From the NCBI GenBank assembly GCA_036250225.1, contig JAPZLL010000025.1:372001-436000 (forward strand): a stretch of DNA of 64,000 nt, read 5' to 3'. Source of the DNA: Cercophora sp. LCS_1 (lineage: Eukaryota > Ascomycota > Sordariomycetes > Sordariales > Lasiosphaeriaceae). Both the position numbers and the translations under genes were made by a program. Shown one piece after another: positions 1 to 12,003 of the stretch (the stretch's first letter is position 1; every line of letters starts with the position of its first letter). The notes under the pieces were generated by a model that did not search any database, was not told where the DNA came from, and worked only from the letters and a program-made list of their open reading frames with translations.

Positions 1-183
1 TGTCTGGTTGTTGCGGGCGAGGCGTTGCAGTGAGGGCACACCGCAATTCTTGCCACAGGCGCATGAAGTATCGTGTGCCTGCAGCCCCTTGGTTCGATCG
101 TCGACATGTTGTCGGATGCTTCCAGCTCCCAACAACGGCGAAACACCACGTCGCCACGAAGTCATCGAACATCGCGTCCATCC

Positions 184-837
184 CTACGCGCTGCCTGGGC
201 TCCCGTACTCCTCCAGCTTTCGCTTTTTTCTTCCCGGTTCGCCTCTTTCGCATGCCATGATGTGGTTCCTGTGTTGTTGCAGAGCATCGGCGTTGCCGCT
301 GTCGACCTGGTTTCCGCACACACAGATATACGGGGACAGGGCCAAGACGTCGTGTTTGGATTGATCCAAAGCTTGGCTGCAGTTATTGACGTGGTTCCGG
401 TGGATGTCTTTGCGGTCCTGAGCTCGACCGCAGCAACAGAGAAATTGGCGGCCAGTGTGTTTTGCCTTCAGGTGACGGACGAGAGACCTCAAGTTCCTGC
501 ATCCGGATTTCTTCTTTCCTCGTTTGAGATCGCTGGCTCTGCAACTCTTGTTTCCGCACGAGAAGAGTTCACCTGGTCGTGGGTGGTGATCCGCGTTAAT
601 GTGCTTCCTTGAAGCACCATCAGCATTCCAAGAGTTACCATGGAAGTCGTCAAGGGAATACATACGCAAGTGTGGACGCGTCGTTGAAAAAGCGTCCGCA
701 GCGGTCATGATCGCACTGCAACGGGATTGAAAGCTGGAAGTGTTGCGGTGCCTGGGCTGTAGGGGCTGACGGTCCTTGTCCGTCCCCATGACCTCGGTGG
801 TGATGTTGCCTCCCGCCATGACGGGGGCTATCGTCAT
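184..837 (-). CDS. Cys/His-rich C2H2-like zinc-finger protein, copy 1
   Basis: This single-exon reading frame encodes about 217 residues. Its C-terminal two thirds hold regularly spaced cysteine and histidine pairs: a CGNKSC pair, a GC...H...H finger, a CCCG...H...C finger and a CVCG...H...C finger, followed by a basic GRKKRK tail that could be a nuclear localisation signal. The pattern suggests a nucleic-acid-binding or protein-binding zinc protein of a fungus-specific family; I do not recognise a named member. The first in-frame ATG is at 837, but a later ATG (MTAADAF...) could be the true start. A related gene lies 2.2 kb further on the same strand (3027-3425) with conserved Cys/His positions and a GNADAL..H motif, so the two are tandem paralogues. 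Confidence 0.6.
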   Translation of the reverse strand: MTIAPVMAGGNITTEVMGTDKDRQPLQPRHRNTSSFQSRCSAIMTAADAFSTTRPHLRMYSLDDFHGNSWNADGASRKHINADHHPRPGELFSCGNKSCRASDLKRGKKKSGCRNLRSLVRHLKAKHTGRQFLCCCGRAQDRKDIHRNHVNNCSQALDQSKHDVLALSPYICVCGNQVDSGNADALQQHRNHIMACERGEPGRKKRKLEEYGSPGSA

Positions 838-3026
838 CAAAACTTATGTGACGTTTATCATGATGCGGCGGAATGGCCTTGACGCCGAGACAAGTCCCGG
901 CGCGTCAGTTGCAAGTGGTATGTGAAGACCAAGTAGATAGAAAGGAAGGGGGTTTTTTTTTGGAGGGATTTTTAGGAACAAGATAAAAAGGTAGCTGGCC
1001 ATGATTGTCTCAGCAAAAACGCCATTTGTAGCGATCAAGAACTTGAACTTACACTGCATCTCGCTCTCAGAATGAGAATGGAATCGGCCGCCTGTCACAA
1101 TCCGCATGCGGTAGCCGGACCGTGACACCTCCGGGCGACGACCGAAGAGCAAAAGAAGCGAGAGCAAAGCCCCGCGGCCAGTCGCGGGTTTTAAAGCCAG
1201 GTGCACCAATGTCTCGACCACCTCTGAGGGCTGCCAAGCATCACCCACACAACCAGGGCGAGTTGCACGGCCGCACCCATGCTCTTGGGTGCAGCAGCCA
1301 GCTGCATGTTTTAGGATTTGGACAAATTAGCTAAGCTCATCCACCCTGGTCGATGCAGGTTGCGGTGCCGTGCCGCCCATGGTGCGGCGGCAGTCAGCCC
1401 AATCGGCGAATTGGCCTGCGGTGACATCGAGACTTCCTGTCCAAGAAAAGGAGTCTGATTACGCCCCCCGAACTCGACCTTTCACTTGTTGAAAAGTAGC
1501 CTCCCGGCTGGCTAGACGGTGTAGTTACACATAAGCATTGCGATTCTTGTTCCTAAGATCATCTTCTGTCGATCGAGCGTAGATTGCAAAAACTGGTATG
1601 TAAATTATTCGCTATCGAACGTGGCTCGAGCACATTTTTTCCTGTTCAGTGCTTGGCGGTCGATGTCAGTCGCAGGGGTGTGTCCGCGGCCCCAGCACCC
1701 ACTGTCCTGGTCCGGCCAACAAACTGAGAGCCAGGGCGAGAATGGCATCACTCGGACAGGTACAATGCTTGGCTGGCTTTCCGCTCACTGACCGGTTGGG
1801 CCTAGACTAACCGAAGTTGGCATGGATGGTGAGACTGCTGGCCACCTGTATGCCATCGAAGAGAACCTGCAGAAAAAACTGGGACTTGTCGAGAAGGCCA
1901 TTTCCACCATTGGGCACCACCAACACCCCCATTTCGGACCTTCGGATGGGTAAAAAAAACTTCCAATGAGACAAACGGCCCGCTAGGCAGCGCATCCACA
2001 GGGCCCCACCAACGAAGCACATCCCGCGGCGTTGCTACCGTACCCGAGCCTGTATGTGATGAGTGAGACATGTCGAGGGGCAGGACGGACGTAATACGAT
2101 GAAGGGCGCCATGAACTACGTAACATATAAACGGGAGCTTCCCTCCTCTCGGAATGGAGTATCGCATGCTTCCACAAGTCAGTTTGCACCACTACATCCC
2201 GACACTTCCTCATATCCCATCCACCCAGCACCCACACCGGGCGGAGCTCACAACCATGACCCTGCCTGCAAACAAGGCCGTCTCCCAAGACGCCTTCAAC
2301 GAGATTCATTCCTCCAGTGCGTGCCATCTCTCCTGCTCCGCCTTGGCAAAACACCAGGTTGACAAGTCGGAAACAGAAACAAGAGAATCCAACCCTCTCG
2401 CAGCGTGGCTTGCTCAAACAAAGAAGCAAGACCCATGGATTGGAATCTCTGGGGTCAGCATATCCCACGCTAGGGCCGGACAACATCAAGGGATGGATGA
2501 GCACATGGAAGCGTCGGATACATGGAGCATTGATGTAGAGACTGGATTAGTTCAGGAGTGAATCTCATGTTCTTGTCGCTTATCGAATCAGTTGGCATAT
2601 TCTCGCATTATACAATACGATGCTTCAAAACCTATTATACCTGAAGCACTTTGCAAAAACAATAAAATGTTCAGTGTACACGTTTGAAAAGATGGAACAC
2701 ACTTTCTCAACAGCTCGGAGTCGCAGGATTGACGAGAAATTTGACGATAATGTTTTGTGGAGCAACGAAAGGAAGAGGACCCGTGGGTGAGAAGCTAGGT
2801 ACTTTTCAGCCGTTGTCTCAATGCCCATCTCAACAGGTCTGGTCCCTAAGACCTAACTGACGCGACCACATTGAAGGTTGGTATTTTGCGTTCACGGCAA
2901 GAATGAAACCCTGTGTAACTTTGCCCCGTTTGTACTATTGCTATCAAAACACCAATTTGAACCCTCGATCGCTCATGCTCGCGCCCGGAATACGTATGTA
3001 AACAACAATACATGGAGACCGGTAAC
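838..3026. other. Intergenic stretch, no supported gene
   Basis: Several short open frames occur on both strands (for example 1802-2167 minus and 2154-2561 plus). None shows a domain, a signal peptide, a consistent splice model or similarity to its neighbours. I see nothing here that I can name. Confidence 0.4.
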
Positions 3027-3425
3027 TCATCCGTTCTCCTTCTTCCTGCCAGGCTTTCCTCTGCCACAAGCTTCAAAATGGTCTTTGTGCTGGTCAAGCG
3101 CGTCTGCATTGCCACTCTCAGTTGTGTTACCGCAAATGCAGACGTAGGGAGACTCACGCGGCTGTTGGCACTTCTGGACGTGATTCCGGTGCTTGTCTTT
3201 TCGGCCTTGAGCCTCGCCGCAGCCGCAGACGTATTGGCGGCGGGAGTGTATTGTCTCAAGGTGACGTTGAAGGGAGCTCTTGTCCTTACATCCTCGCTTA
3301 CAACTTGGGTCGCCGCATAGAAGCAAGTTCCCGTCTGCAGAAGGGTGGCTAAAAACGATGTGAGAGCTTATATCCGGATTAACAAGCGTGGGAAGAGGGA
3401 ATGGCAAGATGACGTACGCGAGCAA
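3027..3425 (-). CDS. C2H2-like zinc-finger protein, copy 2 (5' end not resolved)
   Basis: The frame carries the same Cys/His framework as the gene at 184-837: a CGDPSC pair, a C...H...H finger, CGCG...H...C, and CICG...GNADAL..H...C, then a basic PGRKK end. It has no ATG of its own. A splice acceptor ending in TTTTTAG lies just upstream of the conserved part (about 3349), so the conserved region is probably the last exon of a gene whose first exon I could not place. It could instead be a truncated duplicate. The match to copy 1 over the whole finger region supports real coding ancestry. Confidence 0.5.
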   Translation of the reverse strand: MLAYVILPFPLPTLVNPDISSHIVFSHPSADGNLLLCGDPSCKRGCKDKSSLQRHLETIHSRRQYVCGCGEAQGRKDKHRNHVQKCQQPRESPYVCICGNTTESGNADALDQHKDHFEACGRGKPGRKKENG

Positions 3426-4403
3426 AGGCGGCTTGCCCCAGAACTGACCACAGTGGTAGCACAGCAGGGATGCTGAATGCGATGAAGTAGAACTTGATCC
3501 TGGAGAAGGTGACCCGGTGTTCCAAAACTAATGGGCTGCGTCGGTTTTCCAACTCTCAGCGTTCCAGTTGGCGTCATGAACCTGGAGAGATGAAACACCC
3601 TCCGGAGGGGCGTTTTCATACAAGCCGACGGAAAGATGCCACTAAAAGTCAATGAGGTGGCTATCCGCATCAGGGCTTGTCGGAACATTCGCCATGGCCA
3701 ATAGTTTGACGACAAACATCGTCCGTCGTCGGACGCTTGGCGCGTTACCTAAAAGGGGCTTGACGGGGGGTGCGGACAGAGATGGGACGATCGAAGGTTG
3801 AGACCGCAGAACTTTGGTTTTTTTGTTTGCGGATGGTTTTAGAGCAATGGGGAGGGTTTAAAAAATGTGCATATGCAGTCAAATGGCCTATCCAATAGAT
3901 TAATTCGCCCATGTGGTTCCTGGTTGCTGGTTCTTGAGCATCAATTCTAGCATGGCCCAAACTCACTAGGGTTAGGGTTTGCATGTAATTACCTGAATTT
4001 ACGGAGCAACTGCGAAAGGCAAGCAAGGCAGTGTGAGAATTAATAGAACCAACAACCGGGGAGATCCCGGAATGGAAGATAAAACAGACCTTCAGCTCCG
4101 TGTGGAGGTGCATTGTTTGCTGTTTGGCTTATGTTGGGGTCCTAAAGCCGAAAGCTGCAACCCGGCGCCGTGCACACAATCAGTCAGTGTGGGGACTACC
4201 AAATGATCATCACTTATGAGCTGCTGAGGAGAAAGGTATCCAGATTCGTATTAATGCATGCTTTCGCAGGGTAATATATGGACTGGATTTGTAGCATTGC
4301 GAATTCTGTTACCAGGCTATTGATAGAAAGAACCATGACGGAGACAATATATTGTGGGAATAGCGAGCAAAAATGTATGACACGGGTCGAATATCCTCTC
4401 CAA
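3426..4403. other. Intergenic stretch before the NLR 3' end
   Basis: No gene is supported. A short TTAGGG-like run (about two and a third units near 3965-3980) is present but too short to be an interstitial telomere array. The last part is the 3' flank of the minus-strand NLR gene. Confidence 0.35.
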
Positions 4404-7400
4404 TCACTTTCGTGTTATCTCAATCCCTCCCAAACTGAATAAGCTCTTCTTCTTCCCCTCCCCTGGATGCGGCAACGGGCCGCCCATCCCCGGCGGCGGT
4501 GCAAAGTCCATCCCGCCCCCAACTCCTTGCGGCCGTCCAACCCATCCAGGGACGTATCCCGTAACTGAGAGATAGCCCGTCGTCGTCGTTTGAGGTGGTT
4601 GATATGGTGCCCCTGGCTGTTGATATTGACCTGCTTGCTGATACGGGGAGAATTGCTGCTGAGGTTGATGATAGCCTGGGGTTTGTTGAGGGGTTTGTGG
4701 ATACGCAGGCGCCTGTTGCTGGAGTGGAGAAGAGGGATATGCACCCGAGGTGTAAGATGGTACTGGGGTTGGGGTCGGGGGCGCCCACTGTGGAGATGGA
4801 GCGGAAGTGTAGCCCGTTTGTTGTGGCGGTAGGTGCGGTGTTGGAGCTGGTTGAACAGCTGGAGGCGCCCAGGGCTGGGGGGCCGGCGCACTGTAGGGTT
4901 TTGCAGGTGGCTGAGGAGGAGCCCAGGGTTGCGCACTCAGTTGGGATTGGGTTGCTGAGTGAGATGGTTGAGGGTCCTGCCATTGCGGTCGAGTCTCTGC
5001 ATGGACAGGATATGCCTGTGGCGCAGGCTGTCCGTACTGAGGAGGCCCCCCACTCGAGTGAGGTGACTGGACATGAGGTGTTTGGGCATGGAATGGAGGA
5101 GCTCCTAGTATTCCCTGCTGTGTCTGGGGCTGCGGTTGCTGGATGGCAGCCGCGGGATGGCTCCAGGCTTGTTGTTGCTGAGGCGGGGGTATTGGTGTCG
5201 GTTGTGGCCCTGGTAGTCCTACCAAATGCGGTGCTCCTTGGGTTTGGGCCTGATGTGCCCCGTTTTGTGGTGGAGTCATAGGTGGTGCAGTGCTTGTCAC
5301 CGGCACCGGTGCTCGCACCGAGTGGCCCCCGTAACCTGGTTGTCCTGTAGGCACTGGACTATTCCACGCCGGCTGGACTTGCGGCGGCACGGCGGGGTTT
5401 GCAGCTTGGGGTGAAAATTGCGGAGTTGTGCCGTGACCAAGATTTATAACGGGCGATGACCCCCCAGGTGGCCCTGGCGCTTGGAAGGCAGGCTGCTGCG
5501 TTGGCTGGACAGGCTGGAAAGGATGCCTAACACCTTGGTTACTCCATTGCGTTTGATTCACTGCTGGCGCTGGTGGAGATGGCTGTGGAGTATTCAGTGC
5601 CTGCGCCGGATGCATCATCGTCCCCGTCGACGCCGGGGTCATGGGTAGTGCTGGCGTCTGAACAGCAGGCGGTGAGGCTGCAGGTGCTTGTTGAGGGAGG
5701 ACAGCGCTCGTGCTTCCCCATTGTGATTGTGATAGCGCAGACAGAACCGGCGCAACCGGCTGTGGGTGCGAAGAGGCTGCACTTGATGGGCCAGCAGCCA
5801 TCTGAGGCGGTGTGGCTACGGCTGTTCCGGTGTATTGGGGTGGTGGTGCCGTTGAAAGAGTCCCCTGTGCAGCTGCTGTACCGCTCAATGAGTTGAAACT
5901 GGGCCTTCGAGGGATCGGGACAAAGGGCGCCGGGTTTTCCGTCGGCGCTCCTGGTGTTAGGGGTGGCTGCTCGGCGATGGCCGGGACAGGTTGAGGGCCC
6001 TTTTCTTGTGGATAGCCCTGTTGTGGAAACGCAGGAGATGGACTGTAGGGTGGCGGAGGCGCTGCATTGGAAAACCTCCTATCAAGTCCAGGGGTCGGAT
6101 GCGACACAAGAGGAAATGTCTCGCTCCTTTGGACGTGCGGCTTCTCTTCAGGGCAGTACATTGTCGCACCTGAGAACTGGAAATCGGCTGTAAATGTTGG
6201 CGCAGACTGCTGCTCAAATCCTGAGGCTGGCTGGGAGAACTGCCCTGCTCCTTGTTGACTGGCGGGCTGCTGTTGGTTCGCCGCAGCGTTGGGATCAACC
6301 TTTGGCTGCCAGGGCACATAGCCGGGCATGCCATATTGCTCGAGGACTCTGAGCGCCTCTTTTTGATTGACAGTCAGCCCTGTCCTGATGGCCTTCAAAG
6401 ACTCTGCTGGGGGGAGGCCGCCGTTGTTGACCATGTACTTGTTTGCTCCGAGCGACAGCAGCGTCTCAACAGCCTCTGGCTCCCCGCTCCGGGCCGCGAG
6501 ATGAAGAGGCGTTTCACCCTTGTACGACTGCGCGTCGATGAATGCGCCAGCGCCAACGAGAACCCTGATGGTCGCAGCGTTGCCTGTGTATGAGGCAAGA
6601 TGCAAAGGTGTCTTGCGCTTGGCCGTCAGGACGTCAACAGGCAGCCCGTACGCCAGGTAAAACGTCACGGCGGGGTGTTTGCCTCGTGAAGCAGCGCAGT
6701 GAAGAGCGTTCCATCCGTCGTGGGTGATGCCTTGGGGATCAGCCCCGTGGTCCAACAGCAACTTGATACAGTCCATCTGACCGGTCCAGGACGCGCTGTG
6801 GATGGCCGTCCAGCCCTTGTTGGTTGACATGTGGACACTCCCACCTCTGTTGATCAGGAGCTGCACCACTGCGCTGTGACCAAACAGGCACGCCCAGTGC
6901 ATAGCTGTTCCCTGGGTGCCAATGTCCTTGATGAAGAGCTTCCAATAATCGTTGTCAAGCTTGGTGCCCTCGTTGAGTAGTCCGTGAGCCCTGTCATCCG
7001 TTAGCTATGCTCCCCAGTCGCGGCGTGTGATGGGATCTTACCATCGCGCTGTTTGACCCAATGCGACAAACGAATTCACTTCGACCATTCGGGCGTTTGG
7101 ATCTTGACCCATGTTGAGCAAGTACTCGACGATGTCCGCCTGGCCCTTCCGACATGCAACATCGAAAATACTTTCGCCGATGCAGTCCTTCGATGCTCCG
7201 CGCTGCAGAAGAAAAACAAACATCTCCATATTCCCCTGGACGGCAGCCCAATACAACGGTGTGGATCCATGACTGTCCTTGCTGTTCAGTCGAGGATGCA
7301 ACTCGCCGCGATACTCGAGATGCTGAGCCACAAATGGCAGGTTGAGATACGCCGCCATATGCAAGAGCGTGAAGTCCCGGGGTGCAAGGATCGCCAGCTT

Positions 7401-9581
7401 TCCCGTCGTGGCTGGGAAGTAGCACTGCCACCAGTTCTTGCGGATGGCGGACTTCTTGGCAAAGAATGGCGACGCGGGGTCAATATAAGGGCGACTGGCT
7501 GTGCGAAGATGCTCAGGCCAGAACACTGCGGCGTATGGCAAGAGCGGGAACTGGCTGACACGCTGCCAGTACAGCACGCCATCAGCCATTGTCACGGGGC
7601 CATCCTTGAGGCAACCTTGCTCCAAGTAACGGAGGCAGATTGTGGCAATGTTGCTGTCGACGTCCTCGACATTAATGTGGAATCGATGGAGTGCGGCATC
7701 CGTCCACAGAGGGCCACTCTTATCGATCAGGAAGTCCTGAACTGAGGTGTGCTTGATCTTGACCTCCGACGTTTCCTCGTTGATAGTCAGCATTGTGTTG
7801 CATGCCGCCACGCCTTGCTTGACCATCTCCACCGGGTTGGTGGTTGTGAAGCCCATCTGCATCAGCGCCGTCGAGAGTTCAGGTACGAACAGCGGCCGGT
7901 GGGCAGCGATGACCCAGTGGAAGATGGCGACAACAAGCGAGACTGTATGCTCCGGTATGCGTCTGAGAGTCCGGCAGTACATCTCGCTGACGCTGGGTGG
8001 CAGTTGCTGCACAATCTGCTCGACATACTGAGCATCGTAGAGACGGAGCTCCTCAATGGCCAAGTCAACCCACAAGAAAGTGCCGTCACCCTTTTGTTGG
8101 AGGCCGGAGGCGACCGATGACTCCAAAGCCTCTCCGTAGCTTCTCCCTTGGGCAAGCTCCTCCATCTTGGCGTCGATGTAGTAAGAAAGCGCTTGGTTCT
8201 GTGGCACTTCCTCCTCTTCCTCGGCCCCATCACTTTCCTTTTGCACCTCGGTGGTTTCTTCTTCGATAATCTCATCGTCTTCGACAACATCATCGAACTC
8301 ATAACCGTCACCGGCTGTTCCATCAGCGATGTGGTGACTTTGCGTCCCATCATCGGTCGCAAGCTCGACAGGCGGGATGACTGTTGTATTCGAGGAGAGC
8401 TCAGCTGTTTCTCGCTCCGGGGCGGTGGTATCAGCATTGCCTTCGATCGACAGCTTGGTGAGTTGTTGCTCCACCACTGACGCATCGCCCTTTGCTGGGT
8501 CAGGTGTGTCACTCTGTGCGCTGGCGAGCCTCTTCTTCTGGAGCGCCAATAGAGCGATCGTCGACAACTTGGCGGTTGCCTTCTTCTTTTGGACCACCGG
8601 TTTCGCTGTCATTTCTCCAGACTTTGCTGTTAACTGTGTCGACTTCTGCTTGGTCGTCGTTCCCTTTGTCGCTTTTTCAATCTGAATCCAGGGGAATTTG
8701 CCGGCCAGGTTATCTAACAGACACTGTGGCGCCTCTCGTGACACGAGAATCATCCTGACCCACGCAAACTTTGGTGTCAACCTTGGGTTGAGATTTCCCT
8801 GCCGCCACTGCTCCATGTACTCGCGCTCGTCATTGAAGAACTTTGTCACCTTCCGAAGAAACGGCTGTAAGCTGTCCTCTTGGCACTCGTCGAGACCGTC
8901 GATGATGCAGTAGACCTTGCCAGTCCCGGGGTCCTTGAGCATCTCAGCAAAGATCCTCCACAAGCCCTCGAGTGATGTCTGGGTGAAGAGATCCCTGCCC
9001 TGGATCACAAACTCGGATAACAGAAGGCTCATAAGTCTCGGACGCGCCTTGACGAGAAGCCAGATCAGTCCCCGCAAGATGGACACGGCCGTGTTTCTCT
9101 TGGCGCTTCGTGTGTCGACAAAGTAGAACAAGACCACGGCCTGGCCGTTCTGCATGTGCACTGCGCTCTTCTCAATCTCCTGGAGAAGAAACAGCGACAA
9201 CATGGTTTTGCCGCGCCCGGAACCGCCAGAGATCCAGAGCAGCTGCGAGTCCATGTCGTTGTTGAACCATGACTGGAAGGTTGGCTGCTCGTGAATCCAC
9301 TGGCAAGCTTTAGGTACCAGAGGCTCCTTAGAAGTCTCGACACCGGAACGATCATCGACTGGGTTGGTGAGGAAGAGGGCCTTCTCGCATTCTACCTCAT
9401 TATTGGCCGCACCAAATTTGTCACCTACGGCATCGTTAGAAACGCAGAAAGGGAGAGTATTCCACTAACCGATCTGATTGATGACAACGCCGCCCTCGAT
9501 CTTGCCCTGGAAAAAATTGCCCGAGTTGTGGAGGGCGCCGTGGATCTTGTTCCCGGCCTGGGAAAAATGGCTCTTCGACAT
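4404..9581 (-). CDS. NACHT-ankyrin NLR (STAND) receptor with N-terminal amyloid-like motif and P/Q-rich tail
   Basis: Three exons (9581-9470, 9424-7042, 6990-4404) join in frame to 1693 codons. Both introns are GT-AG and the first has a CTAAC branch site. Residues 1-38 are a short Gly/Asn/Gln-rich motif. A NACHT NTPase follows: Walker A GGSGRGKT at about 104-111 and Walker B IIDGLDE at about 212-218. An unusual ~180-residue low-complexity acidic and Ala/Thr/Lys-rich insertion interrupts the region after the NTPase core. Ankyrin repeats run from about 735 to 1056, then some 600 residues of Pro/Gln-rich sequence. Such proteins sense ligands through the repeats, oligomerise through NACHT, and in fungi trigger cell death or incompatibility by templating an effector. 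The gene is divergent from a SesB-type hydrolase 670 bp away whose C-terminus carries a matching motif. Function is inferred from family and context. Confidence 0.85.
9470..9581 (-). other. Candidate amyloid signalling motif encoded by NLR exon 1
   Basis: Exon 1 encodes only the N-terminal motif, residues 1-37. The key stretch is residues 13-30, with I13, G15, L17, G21, F23, F24, Q25, G26, I28 and G30. These align without gaps with residues 511-528 of the neighbouring hydrolase (I, G, I, G, I, L, Q, G, F, N). Placement at the receptor N-terminus on its own exon matches the layout of fungal HRAM, sigma and PP motifs. I cannot assign it to one of these classes by eye. Confidence 0.6.
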
Positions 9582-10251
9582 TGTGGCGCTCGGTTAGCGG
9601 TGGCCAGCACCAGGTCAGAGAGGCAACGGCTGGCGGGCCGTGGAAAGAACCAAAATGCTGGTATCTGTCTTGCACTCTTCCGGTAGGGCGGTGCTGAGCG
9701 GATATTCTAGTAAGAAGCCAAGGAAAAGCCACTGCAAATCATAGGACAGAAGGTGTGAGATAATGGCCCAAGGAGAACAACGCGCACGGGGACTGCGGAG
9801 ACCAAGAGCAGAGCCGCATTCCTCTCTGACCGAAAAGGGGGAGCAGTTGAACCCTGGAGCTGGAAGCCTTGTGTCGCATGTGGCTGGCCCCTGTCTCGAT
9901 CCGGACACCCTTCTCACCGCCGCCGCCACCGTTGATTGGCTGGCATCCTCCCGCGCTCATCAATGTCCGGGTTCACAACCAGGGGTCGTATCGCCGAAGC
10001 TTCGCAGGTACGCGCTGCGGCTGCCAGTGGCGTCCAGTTCGAAAGTCGCATGCTGTGATACAATCAATTCCGCGCTTTGCACGGACACTCCGTGGTCGCA
10101 ATGAAACTTGTTGCATCCAGAGCCTTGTCTATTTTTGGGAATGCAGTGATGATTTTGGTGTGGTAATACTCTGCGCATCCCTTCGGCTTTTGGTCGACTT
10201 GAGCAGCTCTCGCTTCTCTGACCCCAATTCCTTGCGAGTACTGCGAGCACC
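9582..10251. promoter_or_regulatory. Shared divergent promoter of NLR and hydrolase
   Basis: This 670-bp interval separates the ATG of the minus-strand NLR from the ATG of the plus-strand hydrolase. No other supported gene lies in it. A head-to-head arrangement suggests joint regulation, as for other fungal receptor-effector pairs. I found no specific operator. Confidence 0.5.
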
Positions 10252-12003
10252 ATGTTTTCTCGAAAGGAAAAGCTCACTCGAAGCGTGACTGACAATGTCG
10301 GGATTGGTCCTCCGCAATCGGAACCTCCCAGGTGCGTCAAATCCGCCCGGTTGATCACCGCCCGCTGCTTACGACGTCAGACCCTCGACCAAAGGAGCTT
10401 ACGGGCTAAAGAAATGCCACGATGTGACTGACGCTGTCGCCGAGTAAGTGGAGACCTCCCCGGCTCGGCGCAGAACTGACATGGTCGAACCGACAGCATC
10501 GTCTTCGTCCACGGCCTCACTGGCAACCGCGAGACGACATGGACCGACAAGTCGACGGGTGTGTTCTGGCCGGCACATCTCCTGAAGAGCGACGTCCCAA
10601 AAACGCGCATCGTGACCTTCGGCTACGACGCTGACCTGGCGCACTTTTGGAGTGTTGCATCCCAGAACTGCGTCCGCAACCACGCCATCAACCTCGCCAA
10701 TGCAATCGCTCAGCTCCGTGAGCGCACCGAGACCGAAGACCGACCAATCATCTTTGTAGCGCATAGCTTGGGGGGTCTTGTCTTTGAAGATGTCAGTCAT
10801 TGTTTACACTTGGCGCAGACCCACACTTACCCCTGAACCACCAAGGCAATGCTCGCATCCCGCAACAGTCCCGAACCGCACCTCCAGCGGGTCTACGAAT
10901 CGACCGTCGGCGTCTGCTTCCTCGGGACACCCCACTGTGGTACAACACTTGCGAACTGGGCAACTGTGTTTGGACAGATATCCAGCACGGTCAAGAAGAT
11001 CAACACGGACCTCCTCAAGGTCTTGGAACCGGAGTCTGAGGTCTTGGCGAGAATCCAGGGAGATTTCCACGCGATGCTGAGGAGCCGAGCAGATCAGGGC
11101 CGGCCCAACCTCTCCATAACGTGTTTCTTCGAGGAGCTCCCCGTCAAAGGCGTCGGCGAGATCGTGCCCAAGCACTCCGCCATCCTCCCGGCGTACAATT
11201 CGATCGGCATCTATGCCAACCACATGGATATGGCGAGGTTCAGCGACGGAGAAGACCCGGGCTACCTGTCGGTCTCAACAGAGCTGATGCGATGGGTGCG
11301 CGCGATCCTGAAAGCAAACGCCGCGTCGGCGGCCGGGCCTCAAGTTTCGGCGATCGAATCGCTGCCGTCATCCTTAGCGGCCTTAACATTAGCGGCGCAC
11401 GCCTCGCCGTCAACGCAGAGTGAAGCCACTTCGGAGACGTCGTGGTCGAAGGTAGCCCCGCCATCAAAGTCACCGCCGTCACTGCAGGTCGCCGACCCCA
11501 CGAGAGCCCCGTACCCTCCTTCGGGAGTTCATCGAGATAGCTCGCCTTTCCCATCGAGTACGTCGACGTCGGCGTGGGCGCCGGACCCGCACGGCATGGC
11601 TTTACGGGACCGCTCCCCTTGTACCATCACACCTCCCACCGATGTAGATGACCCCTCTCACTGGTGGCCGGAGCCGCCCCCGATCGATGCGAACGACCCA
11701 TCATATTGGGCTTTGGGAACCGCCCCAGTTCCCGGCGCGACAAGGGTGGCGCCCCAAACGACGCTCTACCCACCATCGGCACATGGATACTACCAGCCAC
11801 CGCCGGGCTTCATGCAATATGCTCATCCATACCCCCAGAGAATCCCGAGTCCGGTGTATCCACAACACGCGCCTCCACCACAAGAGTGGCGTCGAAGCCC
11901 TCAGCCTCCGGCGGCGCCTCCGGGCCCGAACAACGTCATCTCGGGGCCAATCTATGGGAATGGGAAGATTTTGCAGGGGACTTTCGGGAATGTATCGCTT
12001 TGA
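10252..12003 (+). CDS. SesB-type alpha/beta-hydrolase (putative lipase/esterase effector) with C-terminal amyloid-like motif
   Basis: Four exons (10252-10331, 10381-10443, 10497-10791, 10846-12003) give exactly 532 codons including stop. The oxyanion-loop motif IVFVHGLTG begins exon 3, the nucleophile elbow is AHSLGG with Ser138, and a likely catalytic His lies in the YANHMDMARF segment. This is the fungal SesB-like putative serine esterase family, which acts as a cell-death effector domain in NLR systems. After the hydrolase domain comes a roughly 200-residue Ser/Pro-rich disordered linker. The final 24 residues form a Gly/Asn/Gln-rich motif matching the N-terminus of the adjacent NLR. Placement of the motif at the very C-terminus after a flexible linker is what is known for stand-alone effectors. 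Substrate unknown. Confidence 0.85.
11929..12000 (+). other. Candidate amyloid signalling motif at hydrolase C-terminus
   Basis: The last 24 residues run from N508 to L531 and contain the segments ISGPIYG and ILQGTFGNV. The spacing I-x-G-x-I-x-x-x-G-x-I-L-Q-G-x-F is the same as in residues 13-28 of the adjacent NLR. A proline-rich linker (PPAAPPGP) precedes it. The match is short, but it sits at the two positions where such motifs are expected. Confidence 0.6.

Noticed and set aside
3960..3985. TTAGGG telomere-like units
   Set aside because: Just over two units, and a single similar unit near 25368; too short to be more than chance.
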